A DNA stretch of 52,500 bases from Nostoc sphaeroides (GCF_003443655.1 NZ_CP031941.1:1-52500); one strand, 5' to 3'. Counted from the stretch's first letter, positions 41,814 through 48,476 are shown. Program-made: numbers and translations. Notes: generated from the sequence alone by a model not told the origin.

Positions 41814-42554
41814 ATGTTACAACCTATCCCCATTACCAACGAAGATATTCTTCACCAAGTTAAGGTATCTTGTAAAATTCCTGAAATAGTTAAGCAGATT
41901 GTTACTAGCAAGGTGATTATAACAGCTGCTGAACAAGCTGGGATAAAAGTAGAGGTTGAGGAAGTTCAGAAAGCAGCAGACCAAATACGTTTAGCTAATA
42001 AACTCGATAATGCTGATGATACATGGAACTGGTTAGAGAAACATGGTTTATCTATAGATGATTTTGAAGAAATCGCTTACATGAGTCTCATCTCTAGTAA
42101 ATTGGTAAAACATCTGTTTGCAGATAAAGTCGAACCCTATTTCTTTGAAAACCAACTAGATTATGTTTGCGTGGTGATGTATGAAGTTGTTCTAGATGAT
42201 GAAGATTTAGCTCTAGAACTCTTCTATGCGATAAAGGAAGGTGAGATGAGTTTCTATGACGTTGCCCACAAATACATTCAGGATATAGAATTGCGTCGCC
42301 AAGGTGGATATTTGGGGATAATACGCCGCAAAGATTTAAAATCAGACATTTCGGCTGCTGTCTTTGCTGCTACAGTGCCTCAGGTTCTTAAACCGATAGT
42401 GACTTCTAAGGGATTACATCTAATTTTCGTGGAGGAGATTATCCAGGCAGAATTGGATAACAAACTGCGTAATCAAATTATCACTGATTTATTTAATGAG
42501 TGGATTAAGCAACAAATGAAAGAAGTTGAAGTTGCAATGAATTTGTCAGCCTAA
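41814..42554 (+). CDS. PpiC-type peptidyl-prolyl isomerase (foldase)
   Basis: A 246-residue protein. The N-terminal half is a SurA-like helical chaperone segment (CKIPEIVKQIVTSKVIITAAEQAG), and residues about 125-225 form a parvulin-type domain (ALELFYAIKEGEMSFYDVAHKYIQD, RRQGGYLGIIRRKDLKSDISAAVF, KPIVTSKGLHLIFVEE). There is no signal peptide. PpiC genes of this type regularly accompany Nif11/NHLP peptide exporters in cyanobacteria. It follows hlyD by 28 bases with an AGGAGAAAT ribosome site. Confidence 0.9.
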   Translation: MLQPIPITNEDILHQVKVSCKIPEIVKQIVTSKVIITAAEQAGIKVEVEEVQKAADQIRLANKLDNADDTWNWLEKHGLSIDDFEEIAYMSLISSKLVKHLFADKVEPYFFENQLDYVCVVMYEVVLDDEDLALELFYAIKEGEMSFYDVAHKYIQDIELRRQGGYLGIIRRKDLKSDISAAVFAATVPQVLKPIVTSKGLHLIFVEEIIQAELDNKLRNQIITDLFNEWIKQQMKEVEVAMNLSA

Positions 42555-42618
42555 GATAAGCCCTATCCATATCAATAGCTCCAGCAAAGCTTGAATCCTA
42601 AACTTTCAGGAGATAACC

Positions 42619-42855
42619 TTGCTATTTACACAAGGTTTTGTCAAACCTTGCGCTCGCATGTTAAGGGAAGCTCTGGAGCGTATTGACTTGGATGAGCAAG
42701 GAATATTTACTCACAGCTTTAGACGGACGGCACTTTCGGCAATGAGTAATGTGGGAGTTCCTCTACTAACCACATTCAATCTATTGAGGAGTAACCGTAA
42801 TTATTATTGTTCCATCAGGCTCAACTTTTACCTCAATTTTTGGCTTATCAGCTAG
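42619..42855 (+). pseudogene. Tyrosine recombinase (phage-type integrase), C-terminal remnant
   Basis: The stretch ARMLREALERIDLDE and THSFRRTALSAMSNVGVPL carries the H-x-x-R box of the tyrosine recombinase C-terminus. The homology covers only about 45 residues. It ends near 42775, and the tail (NRNYYCSIRLNFY) is unrelated and runs antisense to the peptide gene at 42781. The nucleophile Tyr region and the N-terminal half are missing, so it is non-functional. Confidence 0.75.
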
Positions 42856-42945
42856 TCCTCCCATGATAATTCCTAATTCCTCCTCTGATATTTCCGTAAA
42901 TTGTGCTTCAATTGGAAGTATGTTGGATATTGTAATGTTAGCCAT
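42781..42945 (-). CDS. Double-glycine leader peptide precursor, 54 residues (candidate RiPP or secreted peptide)
   Basis: The frame runs from the ATG complementary to 42943-42945 to TAG at 42781-42783. It reads MANITISNILPIEAQFTEIS, then EEELGIIMGG, then the core LADKPKIEVKVEPDGTIIIT and VTPQ. The segment ISEEELGIIMGG matches the C39-peptidase leader rule: hydrophobic at -12, -7 and -4, Glu at -8, Gly-Gly at -2/-1. The 24-residue core has no Cys and alternates hydrophobic and polar residues, as in a beta hairpin. It lies 230 bases from the foldase gene, so the C39 exporter is the likely processor. Confidence 0.7.
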   Translation of the reverse strand: MANITISNILPIEAQFTEISEEELGIIMGGLADKPKIEVKVEPDGTIIITVTPQ

Positions 42946-43073
42946 AATTAACTTAGACCTTAATTAAATTGTTTTCTTGAAAATGAGAATTTGAACTTCC
43001 TCATTCTGTATATATAGTCCGTTATCTGATTTTTATTTACAAGACTTGAATTATTTTATTTTTCACCTTAAAT

Positions 43074-43094
43074 AAAACAATTATGTCTCGAAAA
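43074..43094 (-). promoter_or_regulatory. Copy 1 of a shared upstream motif
   Basis: AAAAC, two bases, then TTATGTCTCGAAAA (plus-strand reading). It lies 129 bases upstream of the 54-residue peptide gene, which is on the minus strand. Matches the copies at 46939 and 47077. Confidence 0.55.
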
Positions 43095-43340
43095 ACTTCA
43101 AACTAAATTTGGTCGTTCTCAAACCCTGACAAGTATCGACAAGTGTTAAAGGGTTTCTTCCCAGCCAATATTGTAGATTTGTTGATGTGTCACACCGAAT
43201 TAGAGAACGAGTCAAATATAAAAACTTTTTATGCATCATTTTTTGTTTAATTTTTGATTTCAAGATGTTAATCACTATATATTGGGACAAAAACTATTCA
43301 CTTATATCTCTGTTTATTATCTAAAATTATTACCGAAAAT

Positions 43341-43365
43341 GTTGGGTTTCGTTCCTCAACCCAAC
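43341..43365. repeat. Small dispersed palindrome
   Basis: GTTGGGTT...CAACCCAAC forms a hairpin with a short loop; a common Nostoc intergenic sequence. Confidence 0.55.
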
Positions 43366-43453
43366 CTACGCAGTTTAAGGTTCTTGGCGCTAACCCAAGC
43401 GTATTGTGCTATATTTAGCATCTTCTTTACAACAAAAGTTGAGATAAAAAATA

Positions 43454-43472
43454 ACCCAAGGTAAACTTGGGT
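43454..43472 (-). terminator. Rho-independent terminator for the radical SAM operon
   Basis: ACCCAAG and CTTGGGT form a 7-bp stem with loop GTAAA. Read on the minus strand, the stem is followed by TTATTTTTTATC. It is the first terminator after the 59-residue gene (stop at 43628), and MITE copy 4 has been inserted between gene and terminator. Confidence 0.65.
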
Positions 43473-43517
43473 GAAAAAAGATAAGTAATCAACCCTAAGT
43501 AATTTATGGATATAATC

Positions 43518-43614
43518 CAATACGGTTCAGTTAAGGATTTTTGGTACTAATTTTAGACCTGTAGCGAAATTTCGCGTCTTTACCAAGGTTTTTGGGCTTA
43601 ACTGAACTGTATTG
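43518..43614. mobile_element. MITE family 1, copy 4 (97 bp) with perfect 10-bp target duplication
   Basis: GGATATAATC is duplicated at 43508-43517 and 43615-43624. The ends are CAATACGGTTCAGTTAAG and CTTAACTGAACTGTATTG. It is nearly identical to copy 2 but lacks five bases in the central palindrome. Confidence 0.92.
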
Positions 43615-43627
43615 GGATATAATCTAA

Positions 43628-43807
43628 CTATTTTTCAATTCTCAAAACACCTGCTTCTTTTTCGATGCGGTCTAGAGCTTTCTTCGCTCGAAAAAGCACT
43701 CTCAAATAAGCGAGTTGACTATTCCAAGGTGAACGAGGTAATAGGGTTGTTTGAGAGTCAGGAACAGTTGTATTTTCTGAAGGGATATCAGTAGAGATAT
43801 TATTCAT
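43628..43807 (-). CDS. Small protein downstream of the radical SAM gene, 59 residues
   Basis: Starts at the ATG complementary to 43805-43807 and ends at TAG 43628-43630. It reads MNNISTDIPSENTTVPDSQT, then TLLPRSPWNSQLAYLRVLFR and AKKALDRIEKEAGVLRIEK. The first 25 residues are polar and the rest is a basic amphipathic helix. No Gly-Gly leader is seen. The gene follows the radical SAM gene by 21 bases in the same operon. Splicease enzymes need a small partner (PlpY in the known case), so this protein is one candidate for that role. This is inference. Confidence 0.65.
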   Translation of the reverse strand: MNNISTDIPSENTTVPDSQTTLLPRSPWNSQLAYLRVLFRAKKALDRIEKEAGVLRIEK

Positions 43808-43828
43808 AGAAATGGTATTTTGCAGTTT

Positions 43829-45091
43829 TTAATTACTAGAACTAACTAAAGATGATGCGAGATTTGGTTCTTCTTCCCAACCTTCTGGCCATTGAATGCG
43901 ATCGCTTGTAAAATGAAGCGGATCGTTTTCAGGCCAAGGAGCATTTATCAATTCTTCAATTAGCCCAAACTCCCCATTGTCAAAGGGGTTTCCGTCCGCC
44001 CGACGTTGAAGAAAAACTCGCTCTCGAATACCGTCTTTTTCCTGAGTCAGGGCGCGATGATGACAATAAGGATTATTGCCTCTCTTATCAAAGAAAACGT
44101 GAGCAGTCCAACTGCAACCACCTCGACAGAGTTCAGCAAATTCACAAGTCTTGCAAAAACCCCATAAATGTGATGTTCCTTTAGGAGTATCAGCTCCGAG
44201 ATTAAACCGTAATTCTTCGGTTTCTTCAATAATTGTCCGTAGTGAATAATCGCGGATGTTACCGCCAGTGTATGCTGTGGTCGGTAGTGAGGGACAACCT
44301 TTGATAGCACCATCGGCTTCGATGCCTATAGCAGACAGCCCAGCACTACATCCTTGCCAAAAAGACCAAGCATCTCCTCCTCGCAGCATCCGTTCATAGG
44401 GCCCGTAATAGCCAATATTATTTCCTGGCTGTACTTGCACCCCTTCTCGCTTTGCGCGTTGAGCAACACGAGCAATCATCGGATATACATCTAGTAATTC
44501 ATAAGGTTGCAGCAGAATCTCGCTATTATCTGCTGCATTCCCCATCGGTACAGTCAATTGAATTTGCCAAGCGAAGATGCCGGCGTCGCGCAGATGCTCG
44601 TAAATACGAGGAAATTCTGGTGCAGAGAGACGATTAATTTGAGTGTTGCAACCGAAGCGAATACCTGCTTCCTTGAGATTGCTCATAGTCTTAAATGCCC
44701 ATTGCCAAGAGCCTTGTTTACCACGGAGGCGATCGTGAGTTGCTTCTAAGCCATCAACTGAGACAGATACCACTCTAATACCAGCTTCTTTCATCCGGCG
44801 TGCTGTGTCGAGAGTAATCCCATAACCTCCAGTAGTCATACCGCAAAGCATCCCAGAAGAAGTAATTGCTTGGGCAATCTCCAGCCAATCAGGACGGAGA
44901 AATGCTTCTCCACCAATTATGGTTACTTCAGTGATTCCCACTTCCGCCATTTGCTTGACTAAATCAAGAGCTTCTGCTGTAGAAAGTTCATTCGCCCTTG
45001 TATGACCAGCACGAGAACCGCAGTGCTGACAAGCTAGATTACATTTTAATGTAATTTCCCAAACGGCATAACTAATTCGTCGATAAGTCAT
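43829..45091 (-). CDS. Radical SAM/SPASM peptide maturase of the Nif11-precursor type (candidate splicease)
   Basis: A 420-residue enzyme. The radical SAM cluster motif CNLACQHC (Cys 17, 21 and 24) is at the N-terminus. The SPASM-type auxiliary region follows (CSAGLSAIGIEADGAIKGCPSLP, then FCKTCEFAELCRGGCSW), which suggests two further clusters. It fits the family of Nif11-like peptide radical SAM maturases (TIGR04064 type), which includes PlpX, the enzyme that cuts tyramine out of X-Tyr-Gly motifs. The two precursor genes directly upstream contain exactly such motifs. The spacing to precursor 1 is 75 bases, so a single operon is likely. Confidence 0.9.
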   Translation of the reverse strand: MTYRRISYAVWEITLKCNLACQHCGSRAGHTRANELSTAEALDLVKQMAEVGITEVTIIGGEAFLRPDWLEIAQAITSSGMLCGMTTGGYGITLDTARRMKEAGIRVVSVSVDGLEATHDRLRGKQGSWQWAFKTMSNLKEAGIRFGCNTQINRLSAPEFPRIYEHLRDAGIFAWQIQLTVPMGNAADNSEILLQPYELLDVYPMIARVAQRAKREGVQVQPGNNIGYYGPYERMLRGGDAWSFWQGCSAGLSAIGIEADGAIKGCPSLPTTAYTGGNIRDYSLRTIIEETEELRFNLGADTPKGTSHLWGFCKTCEFAELCRGGCSWTAHVFFDKRGNNPYCHHRALTQEKDGIRERVFLQRRADGNPFDNGEFGLIEELINAPWPENDPLHFTSDRIQWPEGWEEEPNLASSLVSSSN

Positions 45092-45166
45092 TAGAATACC
45101 CTCAATTAATTTCTTGAGAAAAGGACGAATATATCCCTATCCGTCCCCATAAACCTAAACTGTTAT

Positions 45167-45538
45167 CTAAGCAATATTGTCTGGCTGAATAACTCCATAG
45201 GCAAGCTGGTAACCAGGTGGCTTATGCGGACAATCAATAGGTTCCGAAATAACAACTCCATATAGCGGACGTATAGTAGGCTTCCCAGTAATTGATGCAG
45301 CCCCACCAAAAACGGCTTCTAGTTCTTCTTCATTTAAATCCTTGAGTTCATCGTCGCCAGCAGTTGACTCCAACAATTGAGCCGTATATTCTTCAAACTC
45401 ATCTTGGGTGAAATCGTAACCAGCAGCTTTGACTTTTTGGCTACATTCTTCCTTACTTTTCACTCCTTGAATTTGAACACGAAAAGCTTCATCGTTTGCT
45501 AGCTTTGCATAAAAAGCTTGAACATTTTCTATGGACAT
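45167..45538 (-). CDS. Nif11-leader RiPP precursor 1 with two X-Tyr-Gly sites
   Basis: The preferred start is the second of two tandem ATGs (45538), by comparison with precursor 2 and with the AGGAGG site; this gives 123 residues. The Nif11 leader (MSIENVQAFYAKLANDEAF) continues through KSKEECSQKVKAAGYDFTQDE to the cleavage site EEELEAVFGG. The 44-residue core holds RPLYGVVISEP and QLAYGVIQPD, plus one Cys in PIDCPHKPP. Known spliceases remove tyramine at such Tyr-Gly sites to leave a beta-amino acid. Confidence 0.92.
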   Translation of the reverse strand: MSIENVQAFYAKLANDEAFRVQIQGVKSKEECSQKVKAAGYDFTQDEFEEYTAQLLESTAGDDELKDLNEEELEAVFGGAASITGKPTIRPLYGVVISEPIDCPHKPPGYQLAYGVIQPDNIA

Positions 45539-45579
45539 CATTTCCTCCTAAAATTATTTAATTAGAGACCTAACTTTGC

Positions 45580-45654
45580 TTAACCGAAAATCGGTGTTGC
45601 CACCTCAACTGCTAGCTCAGAGGAATTGTAATTCTCTGCAATAACTGTCTCCAT
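45580..45654 (-). pseudogene. Duplicated 3' end of the nine-cysteine protein gene (24 codons)
   Basis: The spacer between the two precursors is homologous to the last codons of the gene at 46090-46530. Its frame reads METVIAENYNSSELAVEVA and TPIFG, against QVITDNYNASEIAVEVA and TSAVG in the full gene. It is the left-over of a tandem duplication that copied one precursor together with the end of the preceding gene. Confidence 0.8.
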
Positions 45655-45670
45655 AAACCTAAACTCTTAT

Positions 45671-46048
45671 CTAAGCAATATTTGACTGAATAACTCCATA
45701 AAGAGGCTGCACAATAGGTGGCTTGTGCGGACAATCATCAACAGGTTCCGAAACAATAACTCCATATAGTGGCCGTGCTACTATATTATGCTTCGCAGTA
45801 ATTGATGCAGCCCCACCAAAAACGGCTTCTAGTTCTTCTTCATTTAAATCCTTAAGTTCATCGTGGCCAGCAGTTGACTCCAACAATTGAGCCGTATATT
45901 CTTCAAACTCATTCTGGGTGAAATCGTAGCCAGCAGCTTTGACTCTTTTGCTACATTCTTCCTTACTCTTAACGCCTTGAATTTGAGTACGAAAAGCTTC
46001 ATCATTTGCTAGCTTTGCATAAAAAGCTTGAACATTTTCTATGGACAT
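45671..46048 (-). CDS. Nif11-leader RiPP precursor 2 with two X-Tyr-Gly sites
   Basis: A 125-residue paralogue of precursor 1, with an almost identical leader up to EEELEAVFGG at residue 79. The 46-residue core contains ARPLYGVIVSEP and VQPLYGVIQSN, so both sites are Leu-Tyr-Gly, where precursor 1 has one Ala-Tyr-Gly. A Cys sits in VDDCPHKPP. The ribosome site AGGAG is six bases before the ATG. The core differs from its paralogue mainly between the two Tyr-Gly sites, as expected for a diversifying precursor pair. Confidence 0.93.
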   Translation of the reverse strand: MSIENVQAFYAKLANDEAFRTQIQGVKSKEECSKRVKAAGYDFTQNEFEEYTAQLLESTAGHDELKDLNEEELEAVFGGAASITAKHNIVARPLYGVIVSEPVDDCPHKPPIVQPLYGVIQSNIA

Positions 46049-46089
46049 GATTTTCTCCTAAAATTATTTAAATACAGGCCAAGCTTTGC

Positions 46090-46530
46090 TTAACCAACAG
46101 CCGATGTTGCCACCTCAACTGCTATTTCAGATGCGTTGTAGTTATCTGTAATAACTTGCGGACAACGCATACAAGCTGCCTTGCCTTCTTGCAGCCACCA
46201 CCGACAATCTCGGCGGATGGAACAGGGTGGTAGTTCTTCTGCTACTGGCGGTAACTTTTCTACAATTCGCATTGCTAGACGGCAATCTTGTCCATCAAAA
46301 TGCTGACAACCTTTAGTAGCACAAGGTGCTGCCGTCCGAAAAATTTCGGCAGGTGTAATTGGACTTGCTTTTGCTATTAGTTCATCCGTAATAGGCAAGG
46401 GCTGTTTAAGATAAGTTACACAGGGTTCTGCAACTGTTCCACTGATGATTCCGAAAACCACACTATCCTCAGCTTCTGGTCTAGCACTGGGGCAAAGTGT
46501 AGTTTTATCCACAGCAATATCTTTCATCAA
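46090..46530 (-). CDS. Nine-cysteine conserved protein of RiPP loci
   Basis: A 146-residue protein with nine Cys (residues 13, 37, 70, 75, 83, 103, 109, 120 and 123), in the patterns APCATKGCQHFDGQDC, PPCSIRRDCRWW and KAACMRCPQ. It starts with LCPSARPEAEDSVVFGI. The spacing suits metal or Fe-S binding. I have no proven role for it. It lies between the 79-residue precursor and the Nif11 precursors on the same strand, so it is probably a maturation or accessory factor. Its last 17 codons were copied into the precursor spacer. Confidence 0.75.
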   Translation of the reverse strand: MMKDIAVDKTTLCPSARPEAEDSVVFGIISGTVAEPCVTYLKQPLPITDELIAKASPITPAEIFRTAAPCATKGCQHFDGQDCRLAMRIVEKLPPVAEELPPCSIRRDCRWWLQEGKAACMRCPQVITDNYNASEIAVEVATSAVG

Positions 46531-46557
46531 TTTAGCCTCCAGTGGAGAGAATCTTTA

Positions 46558-46797
46558 TTAAGATAAGGTGTCAGTTGCTATGAGTCCTATAGTAATAGGA
46601 GGAAACTTACCAAGTATTATGGGATTCAATTTTGATACTCCACCCGCAACGCTTTTTGATTCTTCGTCAGACATAGATAACAAGGCTTCTTCTGAATCCA
46701 AAGCTTCGTTCCGACGTGTCACAGCATTTTTAACAGCATCATCAATCAAATCGTTAATTTCAATTTGATTGTTATACTTTCTTTCTTTAGCTTCCAT
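46558..46797 (-). CDS. Double-glycine leader peptide precursor, 79 residues
   Basis: A charged helical leader (ERKYNNQIEINDLIDDAVK, TRRNEALDSEEALLSMSDEE) ends in SKSVAGG, a C39-type site with Ser at -7. The 26-residue core is VSKLNPIILGKFPPITIGLI followed by ATDTLS. It has no Cys and no Tyr-Gly, so it cannot be a splicease substrate. It is Pro- and Ile-rich and hydrophobic, so it may be a bacteriocin-like peptide. A GAGGAAAA ribosome site precedes the ATG. It is the first gene of the minus-strand operon. Confidence 0.82.
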   Translation of the reverse strand: MEAKERKYNNQIEINDLIDDAVKNAVTRRNEALDSEEALLSMSDEESKSVAGGVSKLNPIILGKFPPITIGLIATDTLS

Positions 46798-46938
46798 GTT
46801 GATTTTCCTCTTAATTATTGACGAGTGACTATCTTTTAGACAATTACACTGATTAGTCTAATTGCCTAATATTTCCTCATCTTAGAAAAAAAGAAGCTAT
46901 TTACTCTATATTTTAAGAACTTTAAATTAGACAGAAGT

Positions 46939-46959
46939 AAAACTTTTATGTCACGAAAA
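46939..46959 (-). promoter_or_regulatory. Copy 2 of the shared upstream motif
   Basis: AAAAC, two bases, then TTATGTCACGAAAA. It is 142 bases upstream of the 79-residue precursor gene, the same distance and orientation as copy 1 relative to the other double-glycine peptide gene. Confidence 0.55.
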
Positions 46960-46976
46960 AACGATAATTTTTGAGT

Positions 46977-47000
46977 TACCCCTATTTTTCTATAGGGGTA
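46977..47000. other. Hairpin in the operon leader or promoter region
   Basis: TACCCCTA and TAGGGGTA are perfect inverted arms with an 8-base loop, between two copies of the shared motif. A repressor site or an RNA stem are both possible. Confidence 0.45.
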
Positions 47001-47076
47001 TATATCAGTTACTCAAGCTGTAAACTCTTGCATACCAATTCAAATTCGATATCTCAGGCAATTTCAACCATTAACT

Positions 47077-47097
47077 AAAACATTTATGTCCCGAAAA
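47077..47097 (-). promoter_or_regulatory. Copy 3 of the shared upstream motif
   Basis: AAAAC, two bases, then TTATGTCCCGAAAA, 138 bases further upstream of copy 2. Confidence 0.55.
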
Positions 47098-47213
47098 TAT
47101 TGCCATCTGACAGAAAATGTCTAATGTCCAGTCGCTCTACATCGACTCAAAAAACATATAGGACTAATATTTGATTTCTGAAAAAGCTCGGGTTCTACTC
47201 GAAAAGCCTAATT

Positions 47214-47246
47214 CCCTACTCCCCACTCCCCACTCCCCACTCCCCG
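47214..47246. repeat. CCCCACT heptamer repeat (STRR)
   Basis: Four CCCCACT units with flanking partial units, in the spacer between the peptide operon and trmB. Confidence 0.85.
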
Positions 47247-47341
47247 CCTACGTAGATAATTTCAAAAATCAAATACGATTCCTATAGAAGTTCTAAAATA
47301 TCAAGATAAAAAGCCATATTTGCCATAGCGATAACTACTCC

Positions 47342-47989
47342 TCATTCACAACTTCTCACTCTTTCAAACAAAGCCCGATAAACAGGTTCACCCTTTTTTT
47401 GCGTACCTATTTCCCGTTCTGTGGGGACTGGTAGCGGGTTTTGTGACAACCATTCTTCTGTACCAACTTTCTGATAAGCTGGGTGAGCAGCAAAGCGATC
47501 GCGCATTTCTACAGCAACAAATTCCATATCTGATTGCAGAAATACAACTCCCCCAACTGCAAGATAACTGGCTAACTCCGCCACTAGTTCTGGTTGCACT
47601 ACACGGCGTTTAGCATGGCGGGTTTTAAACCAAGGATCGGGGAATTGAATTGTAACGCGTTGTAAACTTCCCAGAGGGAGGCAAGATAATAGCGATCGCA
47701 GTGAGTTATTGACATTGCAAAATAAGTAGTGCAGGTTTGTGAAACCTAATTCAGAACGTAACTTATTCGCCTCCACCACCAAAGGTTCCCGAATTTCTAA
47801 GCCGAGGAAATTCCAGTTGGGTTCTATTTTGGACATATTCACTAAAAACTGTCCTTTAGCACAGCCAATATCTAAATGTAGCGGTTGATTTGGCTTTGCA
47901 TAAATTTTTTCCCAGTCTTGGGGACTTGCTGGTGTTTGATACTTTTTACCAAGTGGATTAACATGCTGACGGACTCGGACTGCTGCCAA
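47342..47989 (-). CDS. trmB: tRNA (guanine-N7-)-methyltransferase
   Basis: A 215-residue SAM-dependent enzyme that methylates G46 of tRNA. Motif I is LHLDIGCAKGQFLV and the acidic ribose contact is LGLEIRE. The family hallmark is IQFPDPWFKTRHAKRRV, which binds tRNA. The C-terminal PTEREIGTQKKGEPVYRALFER is typical for the family. Single gene, with the repeat-filled peptide operon promoter on one side and the gyrA promoter on the other. Confidence 0.96.
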   Translation of the reverse strand: MAAVRVRQHVNPLGKKYQTPASPQDWEKIYAKPNQPLHLDIGCAKGQFLVNMSKIEPNWNFLGLEIREPLVVEANKLRSELGFTNLHYLFCNVNNSLRSLLSCLPLGSLQRVTIQFPDPWFKTRHAKRRVVQPELVAELASYLAVGGVVFLQSDMEFVAVEMRDRFAAHPAYQKVGTEEWLSQNPLPVPTEREIGTQKKGEPVYRALFERVRSCE

Positions 47990-48476
47990 AACTTTCTCTC
48001 CTTTACGTGAAAATATGCTGTTGATTCTGATACTAATTTATGCAAGTGTTCGTTTAATTACATCTTAGAAGGCTTTATCCATATCTGCTGTTTGTCTAAG
48101 TAGAAATGATTAACTATAGTTTAATTTTTCAGACCTTATTTAGTGACAAATCTAATAAATAACGGTTATAAAAGTAAGAGCTATAAAGCCAATTTAGATT
48201 GTTGCCTTAAATTTAACCCGTCATTTTTCAATTTAAGTAATTTTGCACTAAGCAACCTTTTAGTTCACTGCTCTTGTTAATTAGGTAGAACTGATAAAGT
48301 GTAAATTATTATACTCTTTTTTTACTAGATATTTGAGTTAGCTGCCCAGGCAAAAAAAAGCAATATATGTTAGGATTGTATCAAATTATGGCAATTATTC
48401 AAGAGCAATTTAGAATAATTTTGCGCTTTGTTGAGTAAACAAGCTAAAATCTACGATTTTTGGAGATTTTTAGGTT
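47990..48476. promoter_or_regulatory. Divergent promoter region of trmB and gyrA
   Basis: 487 AT-rich bases without a gene or repeat. It must contain the promoters of both genes; I cannot point to their elements with confidence. Confidence 0.5.

Noticed and set aside
43081..43290. 69-codon minus-strand frame as another precursor
   Set aside because: It has no Gly-Gly site or leader-like acidic helix, and it ends within the shared upstream motif.
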